Shown here: positions 17,443 through 25,595 of the stretch, piece after piece | How positions within the stretch are numbered: position 1 is the stretch's first letter | How the letters are laid out: every line of letters starts with the position of its first letter | Notes under the pieces: model-generated | Database searches by the model: none | Told to the model about the DNA's origin: nothing | Seen by the model: only the letters and a program-made list of their open reading frames with translations | Source: DASYPQ01 sp041488095 | GTDB taxonomy: Bacteria > Planctomycetota > UBA1135 > GCA-002686595 | Direction of reading: 5' to 3' | Assembly: GCA_041488095.1 (NCBI GenBank) | Contig: JBGPOP010000025.1 | Coordinates: 1 to 64,000, forward strand | Length of the DNA stretch: 64,000 bases | Position numbers and translations under genes: made by a program

Positions 17443-19118
17443 CCGGATCGGACCGCCTGGACGACCGCGCGAAGCGGCTCTCCAGCGTCCGCGCCTACCA
17501 TCGCGCGACGCGCCACGACTTCGCCCGCTACGCGCACGGTCCGGATGGGCTCGACTGGGACACGCAGCCCGACCCGTTCCGGCGCTACCGCGGAGCGCCC
17601 CTCCTCCCGCTCGATCACGCTCCGCTCGACGAGGGACCCCGCTACGCGGACGTATTCGGCTGCGGGTCCGTGCGCCCGGCGCGGGTGGACCGACGTTCAC
17701 TCTCGCGTCTCTTCGAGGACTCGCTGGCGCTGTCGGCGTGGAAGCAGTACGGCGATGCGCGCTGGGCGCTCCGCGTCGATCCTTCGAGCGGCAACCTCCA
17801 TCCGACCGAGGGTTACCTCCTGTGCGGCCCGATCGCGGAGCTCTCCACCGTCCCGATGCTCGCGCACTACGCGCCGCGCGAGCACGCGCTCGAGGTCCGG
17901 GCGGAAGTTCCGCGAGCCGCGTGGGAGGAGCTCGCGCGAACTCTGCCGCCGGGGAGCCTCTTCGTCGGGCTCACCTCGATCCACTGGCGCGAGGCGTGGA
18001 AGTACGGCGAGCGCGCCTTCCGCTACTGCCAGCACGACTGCGGACACGCGATCGCCTGCTTCGCGATCGCCGCGGCGGGGCTCGGATGGCGCGTCGCACT
18101 GTGCGACGACCTCGGCCACGGCGACCTCATGGGGTTGCTGGGAGTCGGCGGCAGGCGAGAAGCCGAGCCCGAGGAGCCGGAGTGCCTGCTCGCGGTGATC
18201 CCGGATCGGGAAGAGCGCCCCGGCCTGCTCCTGCCCTCGTCGGCGCCGGTCGGGTTCGCACGGCTGGATCTGCGCGGTGAGCCCAACGATCTCTCGACCG
18301 ATCACGTGGACTGGAACGCGGTCGACCTCGCTGCGGAGGCCACGCAGAAGCGGCGGACGGAAGGCGCCTACGCGACCGAGAGACGGGTCGACGAGCCGCC
18401 GGCCCTCCTCCTGGCGGACGACCTCCCGCTGCGGAAGATCGTCCACCAACGCCGCAGCGCCGTCGCGTTCGACGGGAAGACGGAGATTTCCCGTGCCGAG
18501 TTCTACCGTGTCCTCGCGTCGACCCTGCGCGGCCCGGCGCGCGTCCTCCCCTGGGCTCCGCGCGTGCACTTCGGGCTCTTCGTCCACCGCGTGCGCGGTC
18601 TCGAGCCGGGCCTCTACGCGCTCGCGCGCGATCCGCAGGAGAGACCTCTGCTCCAGGCGGCGATGCAGAAGCCCTTCCTGTGGCAGAAGCCCGAGGCTTG
18701 CCCGGACGGCCTCGAGCTCCACCTCCTCGCCCGCGGCGACGCGCGGACGATCTCGCGAGCGGTCTCCTGCCACCAGGATATCGCCTCGGACGGCTGCTTC
18801 AGCCTGGGCATGCTGGCCGAGTTCGACCCGGCGCTCGAGCGACACGGAGCGTGGTTCTACCGGCGCCTCTTCTGGGAGTGCGGCGCGGTCGGCCAGGTCC
18901 TGTACGTCGAGGCCGAGGCGATCGGGGTCCGCGCGACCGGGATCGGCTGCTTCTTCGACGAGCCCGTGCACGAGGTCTTCGGGATCGCAACGCAGCGCTA
19001 CCGCAGCCTCTACCATTTCACGGTGGGCGGCCCGGTCGACGACCCGCGCCTCCAGAGCTGGCCCGCCTATCCGCCTCGCGACGAGGAGCCCGCACCCGGA
19101 CACCACACGGACCCTTGA
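17439..19118 (+). CDS. SagB/ThcOx-type nitroreductase-fold oxidoreductase, double domain
   Basis: A 559-residue protein with two nitroreductase-like halves. Each has the SagB-family features: WALRVDPSSGNLHPTEGYL near residues 107-125 of the first half, and RRSAVAFDGKTEISRAEFYR near residues 340-360 of the second. The second half ends with VGGPVDDPRLQSWPAY. SagB-type enzymes are FMN-dependent dehydrogenases; the best known oxidise azolines in ribosomal peptides. No YcaO cyclase or precursor peptide is nearby, so that role is not supported here. Stand-alone double-domain SagB-type proteins are common in Deltaproteobacteria and Planctomycetota and are uncharacterised. The GTG start overlaps the FG-GAP stop (GTGA). 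Confidence 0.85.
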   Translation: MTGSDRLDDRAKRLSSVRAYHRATRHDFARYAHGPDGLDWDTQPDPFRRYRGAPLLPLDHAPLDEGPRYADVFGCGSVRPARVDRRSLSRLFEDSLALSAWKQYGDARWALRVDPSSGNLHPTEGYLLCGPIAELSTVPMLAHYAPREHALEVRAEVPRAAWEELARTLPPGSLFVGLTSIHWREAWKYGERAFRYCQHDCGHAIACFAIAAAGLGWRVALCDDLGHGDLMGLLGVGGRREAEPEEPECLLAVIPDREERPGLLLPSSAPVGFARLDLRGEPNDLSTDHVDWNAVDLAAEATQKRRTEGAYATERRVDEPPALLLADDLPLRKIVHQRRSAVAFDGKTEISRAEFYRVLASTLRGPARVLPWAPRVHFGLFVHRVRGLEPGLYALARDPQERPLLQAAMQKPFLWQKPEACPDGLELHLLARGDARTISRAVSCHQDIASDGCFSLGMLAEFDPALERHGAWFYRRLFWECGAVGQVLYVEAEAIGVRATGIGCFFDEPVHEVFGIATQRYRSLYHFTVGGPVDDPRLQSWPAYPPRDEEPAPGHHTDP

Positions 19119-19148
19119 ACGAACGAGCGCCGGGGTTCAACCTAGACG
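19115..19148 (+). promoter_or_regulatory. Inverted repeat and candidate -10 box before rubrerythrin
   Basis: TTGAAC (19115-19120, overlapping the previous stop codon) and GTTCAA (19135-19140) form an inverted repeat with a 14-base spacer. TAGACG at 19143-19148 resembles the TAGNNT -10 boxes elsewhere in the window. The repeat could be an operator for the oxidative-stress genes that follow; the regulator is unknown. Confidence 0.35.
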
Positions 19149-19190
19149 CCCCGGTCCAGAAGCGGACGACAACCCAGGAGACGACCCCCC

Positions 19191-19610
19191 ATGCCCGAGC
19201 TCAAGAGCACGCAGACCCACAAGAACCTGAAGGACGCCTTCGCCGGCGAGTCGATGGCCAACCGCCGTTACCTCTACTTCGCCAAGCAGGCCGACATCGA
19301 GGGGTACCCCGAGATCGCGGGCAACTTCCGCGACACCGCCGACGGCGAGACCGGCCACGCGCACGGCCACCTCGACTACCTCAAGAAGGTCGGCGACCCC
19401 GCGACGGGCGAGCCCTTCGGCGATACACCCTCGAACCTGCGCTCGGCGGTGGCGGGTGAGACCCATGAGTACACGGACATGTACCCGGGCATGGCCAAGA
19501 CCGCTCGCAAAGAAGGCTTCGGCGACATCGCCGACTGGTTCGAGACCCTGGCCAAGGCGGAAAAGTCGCACGCCGGACGCTTCTCGGCCCTCCTGAAGAC
19601 CGTCAACTGA
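19191..19610 (+). CDS. Rubrerythrin-like diiron protein without rubredoxin domain
   Basis: A 139-residue four-helix protein of the rubrerythrin/ferritin-like family. Diiron ligands are visible as E20 in AFAGESMANRRY, E53 and H56 in GETGHAHGHL, an ExxxE/H pair in AGETHEYTDMY, and EKSHAGR near residue 127. The C-terminal rubredoxin domain of classical rubrerythrin is missing. Such proteins reduce peroxide using electrons from partner proteins. AGGAG lies upstream of the ATG. It starts a three-gene unit with the Fe-S oxidoreductase (17 bases downstream) and DUF3501, a gene trio that I recall as recurrent in bacteria. Confidence 0.9.
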   Translation: MPELKSTQTHKNLKDAFAGESMANRRYLYFAKQADIEGYPEIAGNFRDTADGETGHAHGHLDYLKKVGDPATGEPFGDTPSNLRSAVAGETHEYTDMYPGMAKTARKEGFGDIADWFETLAKAEKSHAGRFSALLKTVN

Positions 19611-19627
19611 ACCAGCCGCGGCATTTC

Positions 19628-20980
19628 ATGGCCGCCGCGGAGAGGTCGATCACCTACGCTCCGACCGACGGGCTCACCTACGACCCGTCGGAGCCGCGCT
19701 ACTGGGACGAGACGGCGCTCTCGAAGGAGGTCTCGCGCGTCTTCGAGATCTGTCACGGCTGCCGCATGTGCTTCAAGTACTGCGACAGCTTCCCGACGCT
19801 GTTCGACCTGATCGACCACTCGCACGAGGGCGACGTGCGGGCTCTCTCGGCCGCCGAGACCGGTCGCGTCATGGACGCCTGCTTCCAGTGCAAGCTGTGC
19901 GAGGTCCAGTGCCCCTACACTCCGCGCGACCACCACGCCTTCCAGCTCGACTTCCCGCGGCTCGTCCACCGGTTCAAGGCGGTGCGCGCGCGGAAGATCG
20001 GGTTCTCCTGGCGCGACCGGGTGCTCGCCGACCCCGACCGCGCCGGTCGCATGGCGCGCGCGAGCGGAGGCCTCGCCAACGCGCTGTCGCGGGTCCGCAT
20101 CCACCGCTGGTTCCTCGAGAAGGCGCTTGGGATCCACCGCGACAAGGATCTCCCGGCGTTCGCCTCGACCACGTTCGAGCGCTGGACCGAGCGCGAGGGG
20201 AGGATCGCGGCGGAGCCCGGCGGCGAGGCCGTGCTCTTCCCGACCTGCTACGTCCAGAACAACGAGCCCCAGCTCGGCCGCGACACCCTGGAGGTCCTCG
20301 AGAAGAACGGCGTCGACGTGCGCTGCGCGCGCGGACTCCAGTGCTGCGGCATGCCGGCCTGGGAGCGCGGCGACCTCGCCTCCCTGCGCGCCCGCGCCCG
20401 AGCGAACCTGGACGTGCTCACGCCCTTCGTAGAGCGCGGCACGAAGGTCGTCGCGATCAACCCGACCTGCTCGATGATGATGCGGCGCGAGTGGCCCTCG
20501 CTGCTCGAAGGGAGGGACCGCGAGCGCGCGGCGCGCCTCGCGAAGGGGCTCGTCGATCCGAGCGAGCTCTTGTGGTCGATCCGGGCCGAGCCCCGTTTCT
20601 GCACCGAGGTGAAGTCGAGACCCTCGGGCAAGATCGCGTGCCACGCCCCCTGCCATCTGCGCGCTCAGTCGATCGGGTTCCGGGCCCGCGATCTCTTCAA
20701 GAAGCTCTTCGGGGCCGAGGTCTCGCTCGTGTCGGAGTGCTGCGGGCACGACGGGACGTTCGCGATGACCGTCGAGGGCTTCGAGGCCAGCCGCCGGATC
20801 GGCGCGAAGGCGTTCGGCGAGATGAAGTCGACCGGCGCGGAGCTGTGGTCGACGGATTGCCCGCTCGCCGCCCTGCAGTTCCGCCAGCACGCGGGCGTCC
20901 TCCCTCTGCACCCGATGACGATCCTCGCGCGCGCCTACCGCGGCGACCCGTTCCCCGGACCCGCTGGAGCCCTGTCGTGA
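19628..20980 (+). CDS. CCG-domain Fe-S oxidoreductase (GlpC/HdrD-like)
   Basis: A 450-residue electron-transfer protein. Two 4Fe-4S motifs near the N-terminus, CHGCRMCFKYC and CFQCKLCEVQCPY, are followed by two CCG (cysteine-rich) domains of the heterodisulfide-reductase type: CARGLQCCGMPAWE in the first, and CHAPCHLRAQ plus SECCGHDGTF in the second. CCG domains bind a non-cubane cluster or mediate disulfide chemistry. It may pass electrons to the upstream rubrerythrin for peroxide reduction; that is inferred from the gene order. The stop overlaps the DUF3501 start as GTGA. Confidence 0.9.
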   Translation: MAAAERSITYAPTDGLTYDPSEPRYWDETALSKEVSRVFEICHGCRMCFKYCDSFPTLFDLIDHSHEGDVRALSAAETGRVMDACFQCKLCEVQCPYTPRDHHAFQLDFPRLVHRFKAVRARKIGFSWRDRVLADPDRAGRMARASGGLANALSRVRIHRWFLEKALGIHRDKDLPAFASTTFERWTEREGRIAAEPGGEAVLFPTCYVQNNEPQLGRDTLEVLEKNGVDVRCARGLQCCGMPAWERGDLASLRARARANLDVLTPFVERGTKVVAINPTCSMMMRREWPSLLEGRDRERAARLAKGLVDPSELLWSIRAEPRFCTEVKSRPSGKIACHAPCHLRAQSIGFRARDLFKKLFGAEVSLVSECCGHDGTFAMTVEGFEASRRIGAKAFGEMKSTGAELWSTDCPLAALQFRQHAGVLPLHPMTILARAYRGDPFPGPAGALS

Positions 20981-21531
20981 GGCGCGTGCACCGCGAGGAC
21001 CTGCTCGACTGGGCGACGTACTCCGAACGCCGCTTGGATCTGCGCGCCGCCGCGATGGCCGCCAAGGACCTGCGCCGCGTCCACGTCGGCGAACACCTGA
21101 CCCTCCTCTTCGAGAACTTCGCGACCGTGCGCTACCAGATCCAGGAGATGATGCGCGCGGAGAAGATCGTCCGCGAGGCGGACATCCAGCGCGAGATCGA
21201 GACCTACAACGAGCTGCTCGGCGGGGACGGGGAGCTCGGCTGCGCGCTCCTGATCGAGATCGAGGACCCCGTGGCTCGCGCGGCGAAGCTGCGGGAGTGG
21301 CTCGCCCTTCCCGAGCGCGTCTACGTGCGGCTGGCCCGTGGCCGCAGGGTCTACGCCAGCTTCGACCCGCGTCAGCGCGGCGAGGATCGGCTCTCGAGCG
21401 TCCAGTACCTCAAGTTCGCGACCGGCGGCGAGGTACCCCTCGCGATCGGGGCGGACCTGCCCGCGCTCGCGGTCGAGACCGAGCTGTCGGCCGGGGTGCG
21501 CGCAGCGCTGCGCGAGGATCTCGCGGGCTAG
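20977..21531 (+). CDS. DUF3501 family protein
   Basis: A 184-residue soluble protein starting with GTG inside the stop region of the Fe-S gene. The N-terminal segment HVGEHLTLLFENFATVRYQI followed by QEMMRAEKIV is characteristic of DUF3501. No catalytic motif is evident. The family repeatedly occurs next to rubrerythrin and CCG-domain oxidoreductases, as here, so it probably serves the same peroxide-defence complex. Confidence 0.85.
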   Translation: MRRVHREDLLDWATYSERRLDLRAAAMAAKDLRRVHVGEHLTLLFENFATVRYQIQEMMRAEKIVREADIQREIETYNELLGGDGELGCALLIEIEDPVARAAKLREWLALPERVYVRLARGRRVYASFDPRQRGEDRLSSVQYLKFATGGEVPLAIGADLPALAVETELSAGVRAALREDLAG

Positions 21532-21534
21532 GAT
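21529..21534 (+). promoter_or_regulatory. Candidate -10 box before the first MORN lipoprotein
   Basis: TAGGAT overlaps the DUF3501 stop codon and lies 13 bases before ATG 21548. If it is a promoter, the messenger would have a very short leader, and this favours ATG 21548 over ATG 21533. Confidence 0.3.
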
Positions 21535-21547
21535 GGGTGTCCTCCCC

Positions 21548-22681
21548 ATGCGCGCGCCGGCTCTCAGCCTGTTCCTCGCCTTCGGCTGCGGCCGATCCAG
21601 CGAACCCTCGGCTCCTGCCGCCCCGTCGGGCGCCGCGGGGGTTGCGAAACCGGCCCAGGATCCCGGCCAGGCGATCCCCGCGGCGCCGCGTGCACCCGAT
21701 CCCGACATGCCGCCTCGTTCTCGGCCGAGCTCGCCCGCCGACGAGCGGGGCCTCGACGTCTCGATGACCGAGTTCGAGGGCACGAAGGTCGAGAAGGTCG
21801 AAACCTCCTGGCCGGGCGGCAACAAGAAGCGCATCGCCTGGGTCGAGCGGGACAAGAAGGGCCGCACGATCGACCACGGGCCCGATTGGCGCTGGTACGA
21901 GAACGGTCAGCTCGCGCTGAAGCGAACCTGGCGGCACGGAAAGCAGGACGGTCCCTTCGAGGAGTGGCACGACGGCGGCCTGAAGGTGGCGAGCGGGGCC
22001 TTCGCGGAGGACGAGAAGGACGGCCCCTGGATCACCTGGCACGAGGACGGCACTCCGGAGAGCGAGCAGACCTGGAAGCGCGGCAAGCTCGACGGCCGCG
22101 ACCGCCATTGGTTCCCGATCGCCGCGATCAAGTCCGTGGCGTGGTGGAAGGACGGCCGGAGGGACGGGCCGATCCAGAACTGGTTCCCGGACGGCACGAA
22201 GAGCCTCGAAGGCGCCTTCGCGGACGGCCAGAAGCACGGCGAATGGCGCGAGTGGTACTCCGACCACCGCGAGATGTACCACGGATTCTTCGCGGGCGGC
22301 CTCGAGACCGGAACGTGGACGCGCACCGACGAGCAGAACAAGAAGGTCGAGGAGAGCTACCGCGAGGGCCTGCTCGAGGGCCCGCGCCGGGTGTGGAACC
22401 CCGCGGGGGTGAAGATCGAGGAAGAGAGCTACCTCGCCGGCAAGGCCGACGGCCTCCAGCGGACGTGGTGGCCGAGCGGCAAGCTGCTCTCGGAGATCGA
22501 GTACAAGGCCGGCAGACAGCACGGGAAGGTGCGCTATTCCTTCGAGTCCGGAGTGGTCCAGATCGAAGGCGAGATGGTCGACGGCAAGAAGCAGGGGATC
22601 TGGACCTACCGCACGGAGGACGGATCGGTCGATCCGCAGTGGAGCGGGCGGTACGAGGACGACAAGAGGGTCGGGCCATGA
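21548..22681 (+). CDS. MORN/YwqK-type repeat lipoprotein
   Basis: A 377-residue secreted protein. The N-terminus (MRAPALSLFLAFGC) looks like a lipoprotein signal, followed by a proline/alanine-rich linker to about residue 65. The rest is a series of ~23-residue repeats with the pattern W-x-x-W-x-x-x-G-x-x-x-x-x-x-x-x-x-x-G-x-x-x-G, for example RWYENGQLALKRTWRHGKQD and TWHEDGTPESEQTWKRGKLD. These are the beta-hairpin repeats of the YwqK 'antitoxin' family, related to MORN repeats. No toxin partner is present. ATG 21533 is an alternative start, but it would overlap the TAGGAT box at 21529-21534. A related gene lies at 25596-26543. Confidence 0.8.
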   Translation: MRAPALSLFLAFGCGRSSEPSAPAAPSGAAGVAKPAQDPGQAIPAAPRAPDPDMPPRSRPSSPADERGLDVSMTEFEGTKVEKVETSWPGGNKKRIAWVERDKKGRTIDHGPDWRWYENGQLALKRTWRHGKQDGPFEEWHDGGLKVASGAFAEDEKDGPWITWHEDGTPESEQTWKRGKLDGRDRHWFPIAAIKSVAWWKDGRRDGPIQNWFPDGTKSLEGAFADGQKHGEWREWYSDHREMYHGFFAGGLETGTWTRTDEQNKKVEESYREGLLEGPRRVWNPAGVKIEEESYLAGKADGLQRTWWPSGKLLSEIEYKAGRQHGKVRYSFESGVVQIEGEMVDGKKQGIWTYRTEDGSVDPQWSGRYEDDKRVGP

Positions 22682-22710
22682 GGACGCTTTTCTCGGCGGC
22701 GATCTTGAGC

Positions 22711-22716
22711 TAGAAC
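22711..22716 (+). promoter_or_regulatory. Candidate -10 box of the cysteine operon
   Basis: TAGAAC lies 24 bases before the JAMM-protease start, in the 59-base gap after the MORN lipoprotein gene. It fits the TAGNNT-like pattern upstream of other operons, except for C at the last position. Confidence 0.3.
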
Positions 22717-22740
22717 CTGGGATCCGACGCCGGGAGCCCG

Positions 22741-23154
22741 ATGCTGGTCCTGCCCCCCGAAGTCCGCCGCGACCTCGAGAGCTGGATCGGGGCCGGGTAC
22801 CCGGAGGAGACGTGCGGCCTCTTGGTCGGCAAGGCGCGACTCGGACGGACCGAGACCGCGCGCGCGACCCGGGCCGGGAACCTGAACCAGGAGCGCGCGC
22901 GGGACCGTTATGACCTCGACCCAGCCGATTTCATGGCCGCCGATCTCGCGGCGCGGGCAGCCGGGCTCGAGATCGTCGGCGTCTGGCACTCGCATCCCGA
23001 TCATCCTGCCGAGCCGTCCGAGACCGACCGCGCGGCGGCGTGGGAGGGCTGGTCGTATCTGATCGTCGAGGTCACGGCGCGCGGCGTCGCCGCTGCGCGC
23101 TCGTGGCGACTGCAAGGGCAAGGCTTCGTCGAGGAACCCATCACCAGCTCATGA
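22741..23154 (+). CDS. JAMM/Mov34 metalloprotease (Mec+-like)
   Basis: A 137-residue zinc peptidase of the JAB1/MPN family. The JAMM set is complete: Glu22-Glu23 in YPEETCG, and His83-x-His85 followed by Ser93 and Asp96 in HSHPDHPAEPSETD. In Mycobacterium tuberculosis the equivalent enzyme Mec+ releases cysteine from the C-terminus of the carrier protein CysO. Here the next gene is a small carrier ending in Gly-Gly, then an E1-like enzyme and a cysteine synthase, so the same job is strongly indicated. The stop overlaps the carrier start as ATGA. Confidence 0.9.
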   Translation: MLVLPPEVRRDLESWIGAGYPEETCGLLVGKARLGRTETARATRAGNLNQERARDRYDLDPADFMAADLAARAAGLEIVGVWHSHPDHPAEPSETDRAAAWEGWSYLIVEVTARGVAAARSWRLQGQGFVEEPITSS

Positions 23155-23429
23155 ACACCGCCACGATCCGCATCCCCACGCCGCTGCGCGGATACACGCA
23201 GGGCTCCGACGAGGTGCACGTCCGGGGAACGACCGTCGCCGAGGCCCTGGCGAACCTCGGGGAGCAATGCCCGGGCGTCCTCGAACGCGTGCTCGACAAG
23301 GACGGCAAGCTGCGGCCCTTCGTCAACGTGTTCGTCGGTTCGAAGGACGTGCGCACGCTCCAGGGCCTTTCGACCCGGCTCGAGGGCGGCGCGGTGCTCT
23401 CGATCGTGCCCGCGGTGGCGGGCGGGTGA
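23151..23429 (+). CDS. ThiS/MoaD-like sulfur carrier protein (CysO-like)
   Basis: A 92-residue ubiquitin-fold protein ending in VAGG. The terminal Gly-Gly is the site of adenylation and thiocarboxylation. The N-terminal strand IRIPTPLRGYTQG and internal VNVFVGSKDVR match the MoaD/ThiS superfamily, with CysO of M. tuberculosis as the nearest functional model. As thiocarboxylate it would donate sulfur to the cysteine synthase encoded two genes downstream. No molybdopterin or thiamin genes are adjacent, which supports the cysteine role over MoaD or ThiS. Confidence 0.88.
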   Translation: MNTATIRIPTPLRGYTQGSDEVHVRGTTVAEALANLGEQCPGVLERVLDKDGKLRPFVNVFVGSKDVRTLQGLSTRLEGGAVLSIVPAVAGG

Positions 23430-23450
23430 GGGCGGAGACGTGAGGAATCC

Positions 23451-24623
23451 ATGAAAGCCAAGGACCAGAGGCTGGCCGACCTGAAGGCCTCGATTCCCGA
23501 GGTCACGCCGACCCAAGCGGCCGCCCTCCAGGCCCAGGGCGCCGTGCTGATCGACGTGCGCGAGCCCGACGAGGTCGCGCAGGGCAGCCCCGCCGGCGCG
23601 CACTGCATCGTCCGCGGGTTCCTCGAGCTGCGCGTCGAGGACGCCGCGCCCGATCCGGCGAAAACCGTGCTCGTAATCTGCGCGGGCGGAGTGCGCTCGC
23701 TCTTCGCCGCCGAGGGTCTGAAGCTGATGGGGTACCGGGACGTGCGCTCGGTCGCCGGCGGATACAATCGCTGGAAGCAGGACGGCCTCCCGGTCGAGGT
23801 CCCGCGCAGCCTCTCGCCGCACGACCGCGAGCGCTACGCACGCCACATCCTGATGCCCGAGGTGGGCGAGAAGGGACAGCTGCGCCTCCTCGATTCGAGG
23901 ATCCTGATGATCGGAGCGGGGGGACTCGGCTCTCCCGCAGCCCTCTACCTCGCCGCGGCCGGGGTCGGGACGATCGGCATCGTCGACATGGACGTCGTCG
24001 ACCGCAGCAACCTCCAGCGCCAGATCCTCCACACCGACGCGCGCACCGGGACCTCCAAGGTCGCCTCGGCGCGCGCGACCCTCCTGTCGCTCAACCCGCG
24101 GGTCGAAGTCGTCGGCTACGAGACGCGACTCGATTCCGGGAACGTCGACGAGATCCTCCCCGGTTGGGACGTCGTCGTCGACGGCTCGGACAACTTCGCG
24201 ACTCGCTATCTCGTCAACGACGCGTGCGTCAAGCACGAGATCCCGAACGTCCACGGATCGATCTACCGCTTCGAGGGACAGGTCTCGGTCTTCTGGCCCG
24301 CGTACCCCCAACGCCGCGGCCCGTGCTACCGCTGCCTCTACCCCGAGCCGCCGCCTCCCGACCTTGCGCCGTCCTGCGCCGAGGCGGGCGTGCTCGGCGT
24401 CCTGCCCGGGGTCGTCGGCACGATGGAAGCGGTGGAGGCGATCAAGATCCTGCTCGGGATCGGCGACCCGCTCGTCGGCAGGCTCGTGCACTACGACGCT
24501 TTGCGGCAGCGCTTCACCGAACTCACCCTCGCTCCCGATCCGAAGTGCCGCTACTGCGCGCCCGGCACGAAGTTCCCGGGCTACGTCGACTACGAACGCT
24601 TCTGCTCCGCGACGGGTCCGTGA
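23451..24623 (+). CDS. Rhodanese-E1 fusion, sulfur carrier adenylyltransferase/sulfurtransferase (MoeB/MoeZ-like)
   Basis: A 390-residue fusion. Residues about 15-115 are a rhodanese domain with catalytic Cys77 in VICAGGVRS. Residues about 118-385 are a ThiF/MoeB adenylylation domain: YARHILMPEVGEKGQ, the nucleotide loop IGAGGLGSPAA, DGSDNFATRYLVND, and zinc cysteines in CYRCLY and CRYC. It should activate the carrier C-terminus with ATP and supply sulfur. In mycobacterial MoeZ and human MOCS3 the rhodanese is C-terminal; here it is N-terminal. AUG follows a short gap of 21 bases after the carrier, and the stop overlaps the cysteine synthase start (GTGA). Confidence 0.9.
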   Translation: MKAKDQRLADLKASIPEVTPTQAAALQAQGAVLIDVREPDEVAQGSPAGAHCIVRGFLELRVEDAAPDPAKTVLVICAGGVRSLFAAEGLKLMGYRDVRSVAGGYNRWKQDGLPVEVPRSLSPHDRERYARHILMPEVGEKGQLRLLDSRILMIGAGGLGSPAALYLAAAGVGTIGIVDMDVVDRSNLQRQILHTDARTGTSKVASARATLLSLNPRVEVVGYETRLDSGNVDEILPGWDVVVDGSDNFATRYLVNDACVKHEIPNVHGSIYRFEGQVSVFWPAYPQRRGPCYRCLYPEPPPPDLAPSCAEAGVLGVLPGVVGTMEAVEAIKILLGIGDPLVGRLVHYDALRQRFTELTLAPDPKCRYCAPGTKFPGYVDYERFCSATGP

Positions 24624-25573
24624 GCGCCCCGACTGCACGCCGCCCGGATGCCGCCGGCCTGCTCGCCGGCATCGGTCACACGCCGCTCGTCGAGCTCTCG
24701 GCTTTCGCTCCCCGGCCGGGTGTGCGCCTGTTTGCCAAGCTGGAGAGCGTGAACCCGGGTGGCTCGATCAAGGATCGGCCCGTGGCGCGGATGCTCACTC
24801 GAGCGATCGAGGCGGGTCGCTTCGCCGGCGGACGGCGCCTGCTCGACAGCTCCTCGGGCAATGCCGGGATCGCCTACGCGATGCTGGGCGCGGCGCTCGG
24901 CGTGCCGGTGACGCTGGTGGTACCCGGCAACGCCAGCCGCGAGCGCCTGGACCGCATCCGTGCGCACGGCGCCGAGCTCGTTCTCACCGATCCGATCGAG
25001 GGCTACGACTTCGCGCTGCGCGAGGCCAAGCGGCTCGCGCGCGAGCACCCCGATCGCTACTGGCACTGCGACCAGTACGGGAACCCCGACAACTGGCGCG
25101 CGCACTACGAGACGACGGGAGCGGAGATCCTCGAGGAGATGCGGGCGAGGACCGGCAGCGCGCCGGACGCCTTCGTCGCCGGAGTGGGGACCGGCGGAAC
25201 GATTACCGGCGTCGGCCGGCGATTGCGCGAAGAGAACCCGCGGCTGCGGATCGCCGCGATCGTGCCCGAGACATTTCCCGGCATCGAGGGTCTGAAGCCC
25301 CTCGGTCATCCGGGCGACATCGTTCCCGAGATCCTGGACGAGTCGTTGATCGACGATCGCATCCCGGTGACGCTCGAGCAGGCGGCCGATCTCTGCCGCG
25401 CGCTGTCGCGCCAGGGTCTGTTCGTGGGCCCCTCCTCGGGAGGCTACCTCCACGGTGCTCGCGTCATCGCGCAACGCGGAGACATCGCGACGGTCGTGAC
25501 GCTGCTCAACGACACGGGCGAGCGCTACGGGTCGACCGGCTTGTGGGCCAACGAAGCAGAGGCTTCCGCGTAG
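24620..25573 (+). CDS. cysM: PLP-dependent cysteine synthase (CysM/CysK family)
   Basis: A 317-residue fold-type II PLP enzyme. The Schiff-base lysine is Lys51 in NPGGSIKDRP. The substrate loop SSSGNAGIAYAM and phosphate-binding GVGTGGTITGVG are conserved, and GPSSGG near the C-terminus holds the pyridine nitrogen site. In this operon the likely sulfur donor is the thiocarboxylated carrier protein, as for M. tuberculosis CysM, which uses O-phosphoserine. Whether this enzyme prefers O-phosphoserine or O-acetylserine cannot be read safely. GTG start overlapping the E1 stop. Confidence 0.9.
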   Translation: MSAPTARRPDAAGLLAGIGHTPLVELSAFAPRPGVRLFAKLESVNPGGSIKDRPVARMLTRAIEAGRFAGGRRLLDSSSGNAGIAYAMLGAALGVPVTLVVPGNASRERLDRIRAHGAELVLTDPIEGYDFALREAKRLAREHPDRYWHCDQYGNPDNWRAHYETTGAEILEEMRARTGSAPDAFVAGVGTGGTITGVGRRLREENPRLRIAAIVPETFPGIEGLKPLGHPGDIVPEILDESLIDDRIPVTLEQAADLCRALSRQGLFVGPSSGGYLHGARVIAQRGDIATVVTLLNDTGERYGSTGLWANEAEASA

Positions 25574-25595
25574 CCGCTCTGCTATGCTGACCCGG

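Noticed and set aside
17439..19118. Azoline-containing peptide (TOMM) cluster around the SagB-type gene
   Set aside because: There is no YcaO cyclase, precursor peptide, protease or export gene nearby.
21548..22681. Toxin-antitoxin system from the YwqK similarity
   Set aside because: No toxin gene is adjacent; the protein is a secreted repeat lipoprotein, which does not fit a cytoplasmic antitoxin.
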